A stretch of DNA of 64,000 nt, taken from contig NZ_BSTM01000007.1 in NCBI RefSeq assembly GCF_030269515.1, positions 186,001 to 250,000 on the forward strand, given 5' to 3'. Below the pieces are notes generated by a model. The model saw only the letters and a list, made by a program, of their open reading frames with translations, searched no databases and was not told where the DNA came from. The position numbers and the translations under genes are program-made. The stretch is from Actinomadura sp. NBRC 104412. Its GTDB lineage: Bacteria; Actinomycetota; Actinomycetes; Streptosporangiales; Streptosporangiaceae. Numbering within the stretch: position 1 is the first letter of the stretch; each line of letters starts with the position of its first letter. Shown piece after piece: positions 34,841-42,976 of the stretch.

Positions 34841-35887
34841 TCAGGCGGCTCCCGGTGTCATTGCGGTAGCACCGCCGGACTCGCCCGGGTGGGCGTCCCC
34901 GTCCTCGGAACGGTCGACGCCGCGGCGCCGCAGCAGCGTGGCCCAGCGTCCCCGCGGACCGCGCTCGCGGCCGGCGACCCGGGCGCCGGAGACCTCCATG
35001 CCGGGCTCCTCGGCGGCCTCGGCCGCCGCGAGGTAGACCGGCAGGATGCCCTGGCCGGGACGGAAGCCGGGGAGGGACTCCAGGTCGGGCTCCAGCCCCA
35101 GCGCGGCCGCCATCGACGGCAGCATCGCGGCGGCCGCGGCGGCGTAGCCCCGCGCGGACGGGTGGTAGCGGTCGGCGCTGAACATCTCCAGCGGGTCGGC
35201 CGCGAACTCCCGTCCCAGCAGGTCGCCGATCGACACCGACCGGGCGCCGCGCTCGACCGCCACGATGGTCTGGGCGGCGGCGAGCTGGCGGCTGGCGCGC
35301 CGAGCGAACCACCGCAGCGGCTGCATCAGCGGCTTCACCGAGCCGAGGTCGGGGCAGGTGCCCACAACCACCTCGCAGCCGGTCGCGCGGAGCCGCTGGA
35401 CCGCGGCGGCCAGGTGCCGGATCGACTCGCCCGCCGGCACCCGGTTGGTGACGTCATTGGCGCCGATCATGATGACGGCGATGGCGGGCCGGGCCTTCAG
35501 CGCCCGCGTCACCTGCTCGGCCAGCGCCTCGGAGCGGGCGCCCGAGCGGGCCACGTTGGTGAGCCGCACCGGCCGTCCCGAGATGGACGACAGCCCGGTG
35601 GCCAGCAGCGCCGCCGGGGTCTCCTCGGGCGTGTGGACGCCGAGCCCGGCGGCGGTGGAGTCGCCCAGGACGACGAAGGAGAGCGGCTCACCCGGCAGGC
35701 CCTTGCCGTAGACGCCGTCGGCGACGGGGGGATCGCCGTTGGGCGTGGCAAGAATGATCTTCCTGGCGAGCTTGGCCTCCACCACCAGCAACCCGAAGGT
35801 GAGGCCGCCGACCACGGTCAGCCCGCCGCCTCCATACGCCGCGGCCGTCGCGATGCGCCGTGCCGTGAACGCCCTCAGCATTGCCAT
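34841..35887 (-). CDS. SGNH/GDSL family hydrolase with N-terminal membrane anchor
   Basis: 348 residues. One membrane helix (about 18-38) precedes the hydrolase. Block I is VVLGDSTAAGLG with Ser77, block III IMIGANDVTN, and block V SADRYHPSARGY supplies the catalytic Asp and His. The last ~70 residues are charged and probably disordered. The enzyme likely deacylates a lipid or polysaccharide outside the membrane. A GDSL gene lies beside cbs in M. tuberculosis too (Rv1075c), so this is conserved context. The substrate is unknown. Confidence 0.87.
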   Translation of the reverse strand: MAMLRAFTARRIATAAAYGGGGLTVVGGLTFGLLVVEAKLARKIILATPNGDPPVADGVYGKGLPGEPLSFVVLGDSTAAGLGVHTPEETPAALLATGLSSISGRPVRLTNVARSGARSEALAEQVTRALKARPAIAVIMIGANDVTNRVPAGESIRHLAAAVQRLRATGCEVVVGTCPDLGSVKPLMQPLRWFARRASRQLAAAQTIVAVERGARSVSIGDLLGREFAADPLEMFSADRYHPSARGYAAAAAAMLPSMAAALGLEPDLESLPGFRPGQGILPVYLAAAEAAEEPGMEVSGARVAGRERGPRGRWATLLRRRGVDRSEDGDAHPGESGGATAMTPGAA

Positions 35888-36072
35888 TGCCGTCGACCCT
35901 CCGTGACCATCCGGAACCGATCCCGACCTTGGTGAGCCGTCCGCGGCGCCCAGTGGGCTACCGTCGGAAATTGAAATCTATCCGACTTCACTTCCTCCTT
36001 CTCCGCAGGACACGCGCCTGTTACGGGGATCGCAGGGGGATGGGACACGGCAGCTACACAAGGGACATCGCG

Positions 36073-37482
36073 GTGCGCGTACACGATTCGCTGGTCGAGC
36101 TGATGGGTGACACCCCGCTCGTCCGGCTGCGCAAGGTGACCGGCCAGGGCCGGGCCGAAGGCGGGGGGCCGCAGGTGCTGGCCAAGGTGGAGTACTTCAA
36201 CCCCGGAGGGTCGGTGAAGGACCGGATCGCGGTCCGGATGATCGAGGCCGCGGAGCGGTCGGGCGAGCTGCGCCCCGGCGGCACGATCGTCGAGCCGACC
36301 TCGGGCAACACCGGGGTGGGGCTGGCGATCGTCGCGCAGGAACGCGGCTACCGGTGTGTCTTCGTGTGCCCCGACAAGGTCGCCAAGGACAAGCTGGACG
36401 TGCTGCGCGCGTACGGCGCCGAGGTGGTGGTGTGCCCGTCGGCGGTGTCGCCGGATCATCCCGACTCCTACTATTCGGTCTCCGACCGGCTGGCGGCCGA
36501 GATCCCCGGCGCGTGGAAGCCCGACCAGTACCGCAACGAGAACAACCCGCGCTCGCACTACGAGACGACCGGCCCGGAGATCTGGGAGCAGACCGAGGGC
36601 AAGGTGACCCACTTCGTCGCGGGCATCGGCACCGGCGGCACGATCAGCGGCGCGGGCCGCTACCTCAAGGAGGTGTCGGGCGGCTCGGTCAAGGTGATCG
36701 GCGTCGATCCGGAGGGCTCGGTGTACTCGGGCGGCACCGGACGGCCGTACCTCACCGAGGGCGTCGGCGAGGACATCTGGCCCGACACCTACGACCGGAC
36801 GATCTGCGACGAGGTCATCGCGGTGTCCGACAAGGACTCGTTCCTGATGACGCGCCGGCTGGCGCGCGAGGAGGCGCTGCTGGTCGGCGGGTCCTGCGGG
36901 ATGGCGGTGGTCGCGGCGCTGCGGCTGGCGGCCCGGCTCTCCGAGGGGGAGAAGGCGTCGGACGCGGTGATCGTGGTCCTGCTGCCGGACGGCGGCCGCG
37001 GCTATCTCTCCAAGATCTTCAACGATGACTGGATGGCCGACTACGGCTTCCTCACCCCGTCCACCGAGGAGGCCAGGATCGGTGAGGTGCTGACCCGCAA
37101 GGGCGGGACGCTGCCGGAGTTCGTGCACGTCCACCCGGAGGAGAGCGTGGAGACCGCGATCGCGGTGATGCGCGAGTACGAGGTGTCGCAGCTTCCGGTG
37201 ATGAAGCAGGAGCCGCCGGTGATGGCGGCCGAGGTGATCGGCTCGATCGTGGAGCGGGACCTGCTGGACGCCCTGGTCAGGAACCGGGCCCGGCTGGACG
37301 ACCCGGTCGAGGCGCACATGTCCTCGCCGCTGCCGATCGTGGGGTCGGGGGAGCCTGTGAGCAAGGCGGTGACGGCGCTGGAGAGCGCGGGCGCCGCGGT
37401 GGTGCTGGTGGAGGGCAAGCCCAAGGGCCTGGTCACCCGCCAGGACCTGATCACCTTCCTGGCCAATTCCGCCAAACGCTAG
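36073..37482 (+). CDS. cbs: Cystathionine beta-synthase
   Basis: 469 residues. The PLP lysine is Lys49 in NPGGSVKDR. PTSGNTGVGLA binds the substrate carboxylate, and GTGGTISGAGRYLKE binds the PLP phosphate. The last ~120 residues hold two CBS domains (FVHVHPEESVETAIAVM and VSKAVTALESAGAAVVLV), as in the SAM-responsive enzymes. It joins serine and homocysteine to cystathionine. The GTG at 36073, with AGGGA seven bases upstream, gives the usual N-terminus VRVHDSLVEL; the in-frame ATG at 36040 is less likely. It has no haem-binding N-terminal extension. Confidence 0.95.
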   Translation: MRVHDSLVELMGDTPLVRLRKVTGQGRAEGGGPQVLAKVEYFNPGGSVKDRIAVRMIEAAERSGELRPGGTIVEPTSGNTGVGLAIVAQERGYRCVFVCPDKVAKDKLDVLRAYGAEVVVCPSAVSPDHPDSYYSVSDRLAAEIPGAWKPDQYRNENNPRSHYETTGPEIWEQTEGKVTHFVAGIGTGGTISGAGRYLKEVSGGSVKVIGVDPEGSVYSGGTGRPYLTEGVGEDIWPDTYDRTICDEVIAVSDKDSFLMTRRLAREEALLVGGSCGMAVVAALRLAARLSEGEKASDAVIVVLLPDGGRGYLSKIFNDDWMADYGFLTPSTEEARIGEVLTRKGGTLPEFVHVHPEESVETAIAVMREYEVSQLPVMKQEPPVMAAEVIGSIVERDLLDALVRNRARLDDPVEAHMSSPLPIVGSGEPVSKAVTALESAGAAVVLVEGKPKGLVTRQDLITFLANSAKR

Positions 37483-37517
37483 CCCGGCGGCCCGGCGTCC
37501 CGCCCGCCCGGAACGGC

Positions 37518-37574
37518 GAAGCGCCGGAGACCCGCGGCCTCCGGCGCTTCCTCTCTCTATCTTTATCTCTCTCT
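37518..37574 (+). terminator. Intrinsic terminator of cbs
   Basis: A perfect 12-bp stem (37518-37529 with 37539-37550; arm GAAGCGCCGGAG) with a nine-base loop is followed by a CT/T-rich tract to 37574. Confidence 0.85.
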
Positions 37575-37579
37575 GAGGA

Positions 37580-37640
37580 GTCGGGTTGCGGTCCGCGGCC
37601 TTGTGGGCGGCTTTCCGGACCGCGGTTCCCGCAACCCGAC
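37580..37640. terminator. Second inverted repeat between convergent cbs and MMPL genes
   Basis: Arms GTCGGGTTGCG and its exact complement enclose a further CGGTCCG/CGGACCG pair with a bulge. It lies 23 bases before the MMPL stop and may end transcription from that side. Confidence 0.6.
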
Positions 37641-37663
37641 GTCTGGGGGGACGGCGGTGAGCC

Positions 37664-39832
37664 CTAGCGGCCCATCCCCGAGGGTTCGTACTCGTCCTTG
37701 CGGAGGACGGGGGGCTCACCGGACGGCCGGTCGGGCTCGTCGCCGTGGCCGGGCCACCACGCCTTGTGCCCCAGCATGGCGGTCAGGCCGGGCACCAGGA
37801 AGGTCGACATCACGAAGGCCGACAGGGCGATGCCGATCGCGACCGAGAAGCCGATCTGCTGGAGCATCGACACCGGGGCCAGCACCATGACGGAGAACGT
37901 CCCGGCGAGGATCAGCCCGGCCGCGGCGACCGTGGGCCCGCCGTGCTCGACCGCCAGCGCGGCGGCCTTGCGCGGCTCGTTGCCCTCCCTGGCCTCCTCG
38001 CGCAGCCGCGCGGTCATCAGGATGTTGTAGTCGGTCCCGATCGCCAGGACGAACAGGTAGAGCACGATCGGCAACTGGAAGCTGACCCCCGGCTCGCCCA
38101 TGGCGCCCTGGAAGACGTACACCGCGGAGCCGAGCGTGGCGGTGAAGCCCAGCAGCACGGCCACGACCAGGTAGATCGGCGCGACCAGCGACCTCAGCAG
38201 CAGGGCCAGGATCAGCGCGATCAGCACCGCCGCCACCGGCAGGATCACCGACAGGTCCCGGTTGTTGACCGCGTTGATGTCGGCGAAGATCGCCGTCTGG
38301 CCGCCGACGTAGGCCCGCACGCCGTCGGGCGCGGCCTTGTGCACGGCCGGTGTGAGGTCGTCCTTGACGAGGCTGATCGACTCGTTGGACATCGGGTTGT
38401 CCTTGAGCAGCAGGTCGACCCGCGCCACGGACCTGTCCTGGGTGCCCGGCACGCCCGGCCGGACCTGCCCGACGCCCGGCGCGCCCTTGGCCTGCGCGCT
38501 GAACTCGTCGATCTGCCGCTGCGAGATCGGCTGCCCGTTCTCGGTCTTGAGGAAGACCTGCACCGGGGTGGTGAGGCCGGGCGGGAAGCCCTTCTGCAGG
38601 TCCTTGGTGGCCTGCGCGGACTCGGTGTCCTGCGGGAAGCCGGCCGCGAAGTCGTAGTCGGCCTTGAACCCGAACACGCCCGCCGCGAGGGCGACCATCA
38701 GACCGCCGGAGACCAGGGCGACCAGGGCGGGACGCCGGCCCACCGTCCGGCCGATGGCCGCCGCCCCCGAGCTCTTGGGCTGCTTCTTCCACGCCTTGGA
38801 CGGCCAGAACACCGCGGGGCCGAGCAGCACGATGATCGCCGGGAACAGGGTGAGGGACGTGACGCCCATCACCGCGACGGCGATGGCGAGTGACGGGCCC
38901 AGCGCGCTGAACCCGCCGAAGGCGGCCAGCAGCAGCACCAGGAAGCTGACCGCGATCGCGGCGGCGGCCGAGGTGATGACCTCGCCGACCCGCTCCAGCG
39001 AGGTCGTCATGGCGGTCCGCTTGTCGTCGCCCGCGCGCAGCCGCTCGCGGAACCGGAACATCAGGAACAGGTAGTAGTCGGCGCCGATGCCGAACAGCAC
39101 GATCAGGATGATCGTGGACAGGCTCTGGTCGCCGGAGAAGTCGAAGATCTTCGAGGCGATCCCGATCACGCCCATCGCGACCTGCATGGTCACCGAGATC
39201 ACCAGGATCGGCAGCAGCGCCGCCAGCGGGGCCCGGAAGATCAGCAGGATCAGGCCGATGATCAGCACGAAGGTGGCGATGCCGACGATCTCGAAGGACT
39301 GGTTGAAGGAGTCCTCGTTGTCCACCCAGCCGGCCACGTCACCGCCGACCTTGGCCTCCAGGCCGGTGCCGTTCAGCTGGGTTTTCAGATCGGCGCGGAT
39401 CTCCTTGACCGCGTCGGACTGCTTGGTCTGGGCCTCGCTGTCGAACCCCTTCATCGGCACGGCGACGACCTGGACGGCCTTGTTCGGCGCCACGGTCTCG
39501 GGACCGGCCATGAAGCCCTGCACCGTCTCGGGCTTGTCGGCGTTCAGGGTCTGGGCGATCTGGCCCACCTTGGCGGTGTCCGCGGCGGTCAGCAGCGCCC
39601 CGTCGGAGCGCTTGACCACGATCAGGGCGGAGGTGTCCTCCTGCTGGGGGAAGGCCCTCTGGGCGATGTCCATCGCCTGGACGGACTCATACGACGAGGG
39701 CAGGAAGTCGCCCTGGTCGGACTCGGTGGACAGCTGGGGTGAGAAGGCGATGATGGCGACCGCGGCGACCAGCCAGGCCACGATCGTCCACCACGGGTGT
39801 CTCACGACGGCGCGCGCCAACCGTGCGAACAT
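37664..39832 (-). CDS. MMPL family RND transporter
   Basis: 722 residues with 12 predicted membrane helices in the RND arrangement: helix 1, a large extracytoplasmic loop (about residues 40-180), five helices, then the same again. GADYYLFLMFRFRERL and its second-half counterpart GTDYNILMTARLREE are the MMPL proton-relay motifs (Asp-Tyr pair in TM4 and TM10). The family exports lipids, glycolipids or hydrophobic antibiotics. The ATG at 39832 has AAGGA seven bases upstream. A palindrome 31 bases upstream suggests repressor control. Cargo unknown. Confidence 0.9.
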   Translation of the reverse strand: MFARLARAVVRHPWWTIVAWLVAAVAIIAFSPQLSTESDQGDFLPSSYESVQAMDIAQRAFPQQEDTSALIVVKRSDGALLTAADTAKVGQIAQTLNADKPETVQGFMAGPETVAPNKAVQVVAVPMKGFDSEAQTKQSDAVKEIRADLKTQLNGTGLEAKVGGDVAGWVDNEDSFNQSFEIVGIATFVLIIGLILLIFRAPLAALLPILVISVTMQVAMGVIGIASKIFDFSGDQSLSTIILIVLFGIGADYYLFLMFRFRERLRAGDDKRTAMTTSLERVGEVITSAAAAIAVSFLVLLLAAFGGFSALGPSLAIAVAVMGVTSLTLFPAIIVLLGPAVFWPSKAWKKQPKSSGAAAIGRTVGRRPALVALVSGGLMVALAAGVFGFKADYDFAAGFPQDTESAQATKDLQKGFPPGLTTPVQVFLKTENGQPISQRQIDEFSAQAKGAPGVGQVRPGVPGTQDRSVARVDLLLKDNPMSNESISLVKDDLTPAVHKAAPDGVRAYVGGQTAIFADINAVNNRDLSVILPVAAVLIALILALLLRSLVAPIYLVVAVLLGFTATLGSAVYVFQGAMGEPGVSFQLPIVLYLFVLAIGTDYNILMTARLREEAREGNEPRKAAALAVEHGGPTVAAAGLILAGTFSVMVLAPVSMLQQIGFSVAIGIALSAFVMSTFLVPGLTAMLGHKAWWPGHGDEPDRPSGEPPVLRKDEYEPSGMGR

Positions 39833-39862
39833 GCGACATCCTTCGGAAAGACTCGGTGGGAA

Positions 39863-39886
39863 TGGAGTACTCCAGGTTCGAGTACC
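39863..39886. promoter_or_regulatory. Palindromic operator candidate upstream of the MMPL gene
   Basis: A perfect 12-bp palindrome TGGAGTACTCCA (39863-39874) is followed by an imperfect one, GGTTCGAGTACC (39875-39886). GAGTAC recurs 15 bases apart, as for two repressor dimers side by side. It lies between the divergent MMPL and cystathionine gamma-synthase genes and could affect both. Confidence 0.55.
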
Positions 39887-39962
39887 TTTCACACGGTAGA
39901 GATCGGCGGGCTCTTTGGGGTCAACCCGGGTACCGAAATGCCGGGTGATACCTGCGGTGGAC

Positions 39963-39988
39963 GGTCTCCTCCTCCAGGAGGGGAGACC
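39963..39988 (+). promoter_or_regulatory. Hairpin covering the ribosome-binding site of the CGS gene
   Basis: Bases 39963-39971 pair with 39980-39988 (GGTCTCC with GGAGACC plus two further pairs, one G-U). The Shine-Dalgarno AGGAGGGG (39976-39983) is largely within the loop and 3' arm, six bases before the GTG at 39990. Opening the hairpin would be needed for efficient initiation. Confidence 0.5.
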
Positions 39989-39989
39989 G

Positions 39990-41168
39990 GTGGATAGCCT
40001 CGTGCCTATGGACAAGGACGTTCACCAGGGTTTCGAGACCCTGGCCATACATGCAGGTCAGGAACCTGACCTGACCACGGGGGCGGTCGTCCCGCCGATT
40101 CACCAGGCCTCCACCTACAAGCAGGACGGTGTGGGGCTGCTGCGGGGCGGCTACGAATACTCGCGGGCGGGCAATCCGACGCGTACCGCTCTGGAGGTGT
40201 GCCTGGCGGAGGTCGAGGGGGGAGCACGGGGGCTGGCGTTCGCGTCCGGGCTCGCGGCGGAGGACACCCTCCTGCGCGCGCTGTGCCGTCCCGGCGATCA
40301 CGTGATCATCCCTGGCGACGCGTACGGCGGGACGTACCGGCTGTTCACCAAGGTGGCCGAGCCCTGGGGCCTGGTGCACGACCCGGTGCCGCTGGGCGAC
40401 GTGGACGCGGTACGGGCCGCGGTCCGCCCGGAGACCAAGATCATTTGGGTGGAGACCCCGACCAACCCGCTGCTGGGCATCGCCGACCTCGCCGCGCTGG
40501 CGTCCGTCGCGCACGAGGCGGGCGCCCTGCTGGTGGTCGACAACACCTTCGCCTCGCCGTACCTCCAGCGCCCGCTGGCCCTGGGCGCGGACGTGGTCAT
40601 GCATTCCACGACCAAGTACATCGGCGGGCACTCGGACACGGTCGGCGGGGCGCTGGTCACGGCCTCGGCCGAGCTGGGGGAGCGGCTGGCCTACTACCAG
40701 AACGCCATGGGCGGCGTCGCCGGGCCGTTCGACTGCTGGCTGGCGCTGCGCGGGCTCAAGACCCTCGGCGTGCGGATGGACCGGCACTGCGCCAACGCGA
40801 CGGCCGTCGCCGACATGCTTTCGGGACGCGAGGAGGTCCGCTCGGTGCTGTACCCGGGGCTGCCAGAGCACCCCGGCCACGGCATCGCCGCCAAGCAGAT
40901 GAAGGCGTTCGGGGGGATGGTGTCGTTCCGGATGGGCTCCGAGGAGGAGGCCGTGCGGGTCTGCGAGTCCACGAAGCTGTTCATCCTCGGCGAGTCGCTG
41001 GGCGGGGTGGAGTCGCTGATCGAGCATCCGGGCCGGATGACCCACGCCTCGGCCAAGGGGTCCCCGCTGGAGGTCCCCGGGGACCTGGTGCGGCTGTCGG
41101 TCGGCATCGAGGACGTGGACGACCTGCTCCGCGACCTGGAGCGCGCGATCACCGCGGCCACCCGGTGA
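39990..41168 (+). CDS. metB: Cystathionine gamma-synthase (Cys/Met metabolism PLP enzyme)
   Basis: 392 residues from the GTG at 39990, chosen because AGGAGGGG is six bases upstream; an ATG at 40008 is the alternative and gives 386. The PLP-binding Lys209 lies in HSTTKYIGGHSD. YEYSRAGNPTR, DNTFASPYLQRPL and SLGGVESLIEHP are family signatures. It condenses O-succinyl- or O-acetyl-homoserine with cysteine to cystathionine; gamma-lyase or homocysteine-forming activity cannot be excluded from sequence. With cbs 2.5 kb away it allows transsulfuration in both directions, as in the M. tuberculosis cbs-metB region. Confidence 0.9.
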   Translation: MDSLVPMDKDVHQGFETLAIHAGQEPDLTTGAVVPPIHQASTYKQDGVGLLRGGYEYSRAGNPTRTALEVCLAEVEGGARGLAFASGLAAEDTLLRALCRPGDHVIIPGDAYGGTYRLFTKVAEPWGLVHDPVPLGDVDAVRAAVRPETKIIWVETPTNPLLGIADLAALASVAHEAGALLVVDNTFASPYLQRPLALGADVVMHSTTKYIGGHSDTVGGALVTASAELGERLAYYQNAMGGVAGPFDCWLALRGLKTLGVRMDRHCANATAVADMLSGREEVRSVLYPGLPEHPGHGIAAKQMKAFGGMVSFRMGSEEEAVRVCESTKLFILGESLGGVESLIEHPGRMTHASAKGSPLEVPGDLVRLSVGIEDVDDLLRDLERAITAATR

Positions 41169-41301
41169 CCGGCCGCCGTGCCCGGCCCTGACCGGATCTT
41201 TGACCGCTCCGTACCGGGCGATTCGGGTGGCTTTGCCCGCCGCTAGGTGATCAAGGCTTTATGATATGGCACGCCGGGTGTCCGATGAGAAGGGACCGGG
41301 A

Positions 41302-42402
41302 GTGCGCAAAGTTCTGGTCTGCGGGGCGGCGTTCGCCGCGACGTGCATCTCCGCCGTGGCGGCGTCCGGCGCGGCGGGAGCCGCTCCGCCGGTGCCGGCA
41401 CCGGGGTCCTCGTCGTCCGCCTCGCCCGGCCAGGGCGACGGACCGGGGACGCAGGCCCCGTCCGGCTCGCCGGGCTCCTCCGGCCCGTCGGCGACCGCAC
41501 AGGCCGGGAACGGGCAGTCGTCCGCCCCCGACCCCGTCGTGTCGACCCGGGCCGTCATGGTGACGCCCAAGCTGCCCAGGACCGCCACGTACGCCTACGG
41601 CATCCACCCGCGCCAGCGCCTCGACGTCTACTGGCAGGACACCACACCCGAGGGCCAGGACGACGACGCGGCGACGCGGCAGGCGCGCGGGACCGCGCCC
41701 ACCCCGGCGGTGCTGCTCTTCCACGGCGGTTCGTGGATCGGCGGGGACAAGTCGGGCTGGAAGTACTTCGCACGCCGCCTCACCGCGCAGGGCTACACGG
41801 TCTTCGCCGCCAACTACCGGCTCGCGACGCAGGCGCCCTGGCCCGCGCAGCGGGACGACGCCATGGCGGCCCTGACCTACGTCAAGCGGCACGCGGTCAG
41901 GTGGAACGTGGACCCGGACCGTGTCGCGGTGATGGGGTCGTCCGCCGGCGGCCTGCTGGCGAGCCAGCTCGCCACCTACGGCGAGGGCGGCACGCGGGTC
42001 CGCGGCGCCGTGTCCCTGTCACCGGTGAACATCCCGTACCTGGCCTACCAGGCGGGCGAGAAGCCGGACGCCACGAGAAGCCAGCGCAGCCTGCGCCGCG
42101 CGGTCGTGAAACTGCTGGGCTGCGTGCCCGTCGAGACCGACCCCGACTGCATGGCGCAGGCCGAGGACACCAACACCATCAGCCATGTCTCCCCGGGCGA
42201 CGCGCCGATGCTGCTGCTGCACTACAAGGACGAGTTCGTCCCGCCCGCGCAGAGCACCGGCCTGGCCGCCGCCCTACGCGGGGTCGGCCTGGACGCGAGC
42301 GTCAAGGTGTATCCGGGCAGGCAGCACGCGACGGCGCTGCTGAACGAGGAGACCGCCGTCCCGCTGATCATCTCCTGGCTCAAGGAGCGCACCGCCCCGT
42401 GA
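41302..42402 (+). CDS. Secreted alpha/beta-hydrolase (HSL-type esterase)
   Basis: 366 residues from the GTG at 41302, which has AAGGGA six bases upstream and yields a classic signal peptide (VRKVLVCGAAFAATCISAVA) ending near AAGAAP. The longer frame from 41266 would bury that signal. A disordered Ser/Gly/Pro linker (about 35-80) precedes the catalytic domain: oxyanion FHGGSW, nucleophile Ser214 in GSSAGG, an acidic residue in HYKDEFVP and His in GRQHATAL. It probably hydrolyses short-chain esters outside the cell. Its position beside cbs-metB resembles lipU in M. tuberculosis. Confidence 0.87.
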   Translation: MRKVLVCGAAFAATCISAVAASGAAGAAPPVPAPGSSSSASPGQGDGPGTQAPSGSPGSSGPSATAQAGNGQSSAPDPVVSTRAVMVTPKLPRTATYAYGIHPRQRLDVYWQDTTPEGQDDDAATRQARGTAPTPAVLLFHGGSWIGGDKSGWKYFARRLTAQGYTVFAANYRLATQAPWPAQRDDAMAALTYVKRHAVRWNVDPDRVAVMGSSAGGLLASQLATYGEGGTRVRGAVSLSPVNIPYLAYQAGEKPDATRSQRSLRRAVVKLLGCVPVETDPDCMAQAEDTNTISHVSPGDAPMLLLHYKDEFVPPAQSTGLAAALRGVGLDASVKVYPGRQHATALLNEETAVPLIISWLKERTAP

Positions 42403-42406
42403 GGGC

Positions 42407-42925
42407 TCAGGACCCGTTCCACACCATCAGCACGAGGATGATCAGCCAGATCAGCGCGACGACGCCCGAGATCGCGGCGATCCGGCCGCGCTCGACCTGA
42501 GCGACGTCCTGATCCCGCGGGGCGGTGGCGGTCGCCTTCTCCTCCGGCTCGCCCTTCCCGCCCTCGGCGGTCTCCTGGGACGGCCCGGGGGCCGGGGACG
42601 CCTCGGCCCGTTCCAAGAGCTGAGCGGCCTTGCGCTGGTCGCGCTCCACGAGGAGCAGCAGCACCAGCGCGACGACGAACAGGGTCATCGACACCACGAG
42701 CCAGATCTCGTCCAGCCGCCCCTGCCCCAGGAACAGCCCGAACAGGAAGACACCGAGCGTGCCGAGTCCGTAGATCCGGGTGTTGCGGTTGAGGAAGCGC
42801 ACCACGGCCGGGTCCCGCCTGCGGATGTAGCGCGGGGTGACGGAGGTCGCGGCGGTCAGCGGGCCCAGCGTGAAGATCGCGAAGCCGATGTGCAGGACGA
42901 GCAGGAGCCGGTCGGAGGTGGACAT
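42407..42925 (-). CDS. DUF2269-like integral membrane protein
   Basis: 172 residues. Three membrane helices in the first 90 residues (LLLVLHIGFAIFTLGPL, YGLGTLGVFLFGLFLG, LVVSMTLFVVALVLLLLVE), then a charged Glu/Pro/Ala-rich cytoplasmic stretch of about 50 residues and a fourth helix at the C-terminus. The conserved His in TM1 and the LGPLTAATSV segment recall DUF2269. The ATG at 42925 is preferred to the GTG at 42931. Function unknown. Its 3' end meets the 3' end of the convergent esterase gene within five bases. Confidence 0.75.
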   Translation of the reverse strand: MSTSDRLLLVLHIGFAIFTLGPLTAATSVTPRYIRRRDPAVVRFLNRNTRIYGLGTLGVFLFGLFLGQGRLDEIWLVVSMTLFVVALVLLLLVERDQRKAAQLLERAEASPAPGPSQETAEGGKGEPEEKATATAPRDQDVAQVERGRIAAISGVVALIWLIILVLMVWNGS

Positions 42926-42976
42926 GGCCACGACCCTAACGGCCGGACCCGCCGCGGGGGGCGGACCCCCGCGCGA

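Noticed and set aside
39889..39990. A standard SAM-IV riboswitch upstream of the CGS gene
   Set aside because: Only a CCGGGTGAT-like fragment is present; the conserved core and the paired elements are not recognisable.
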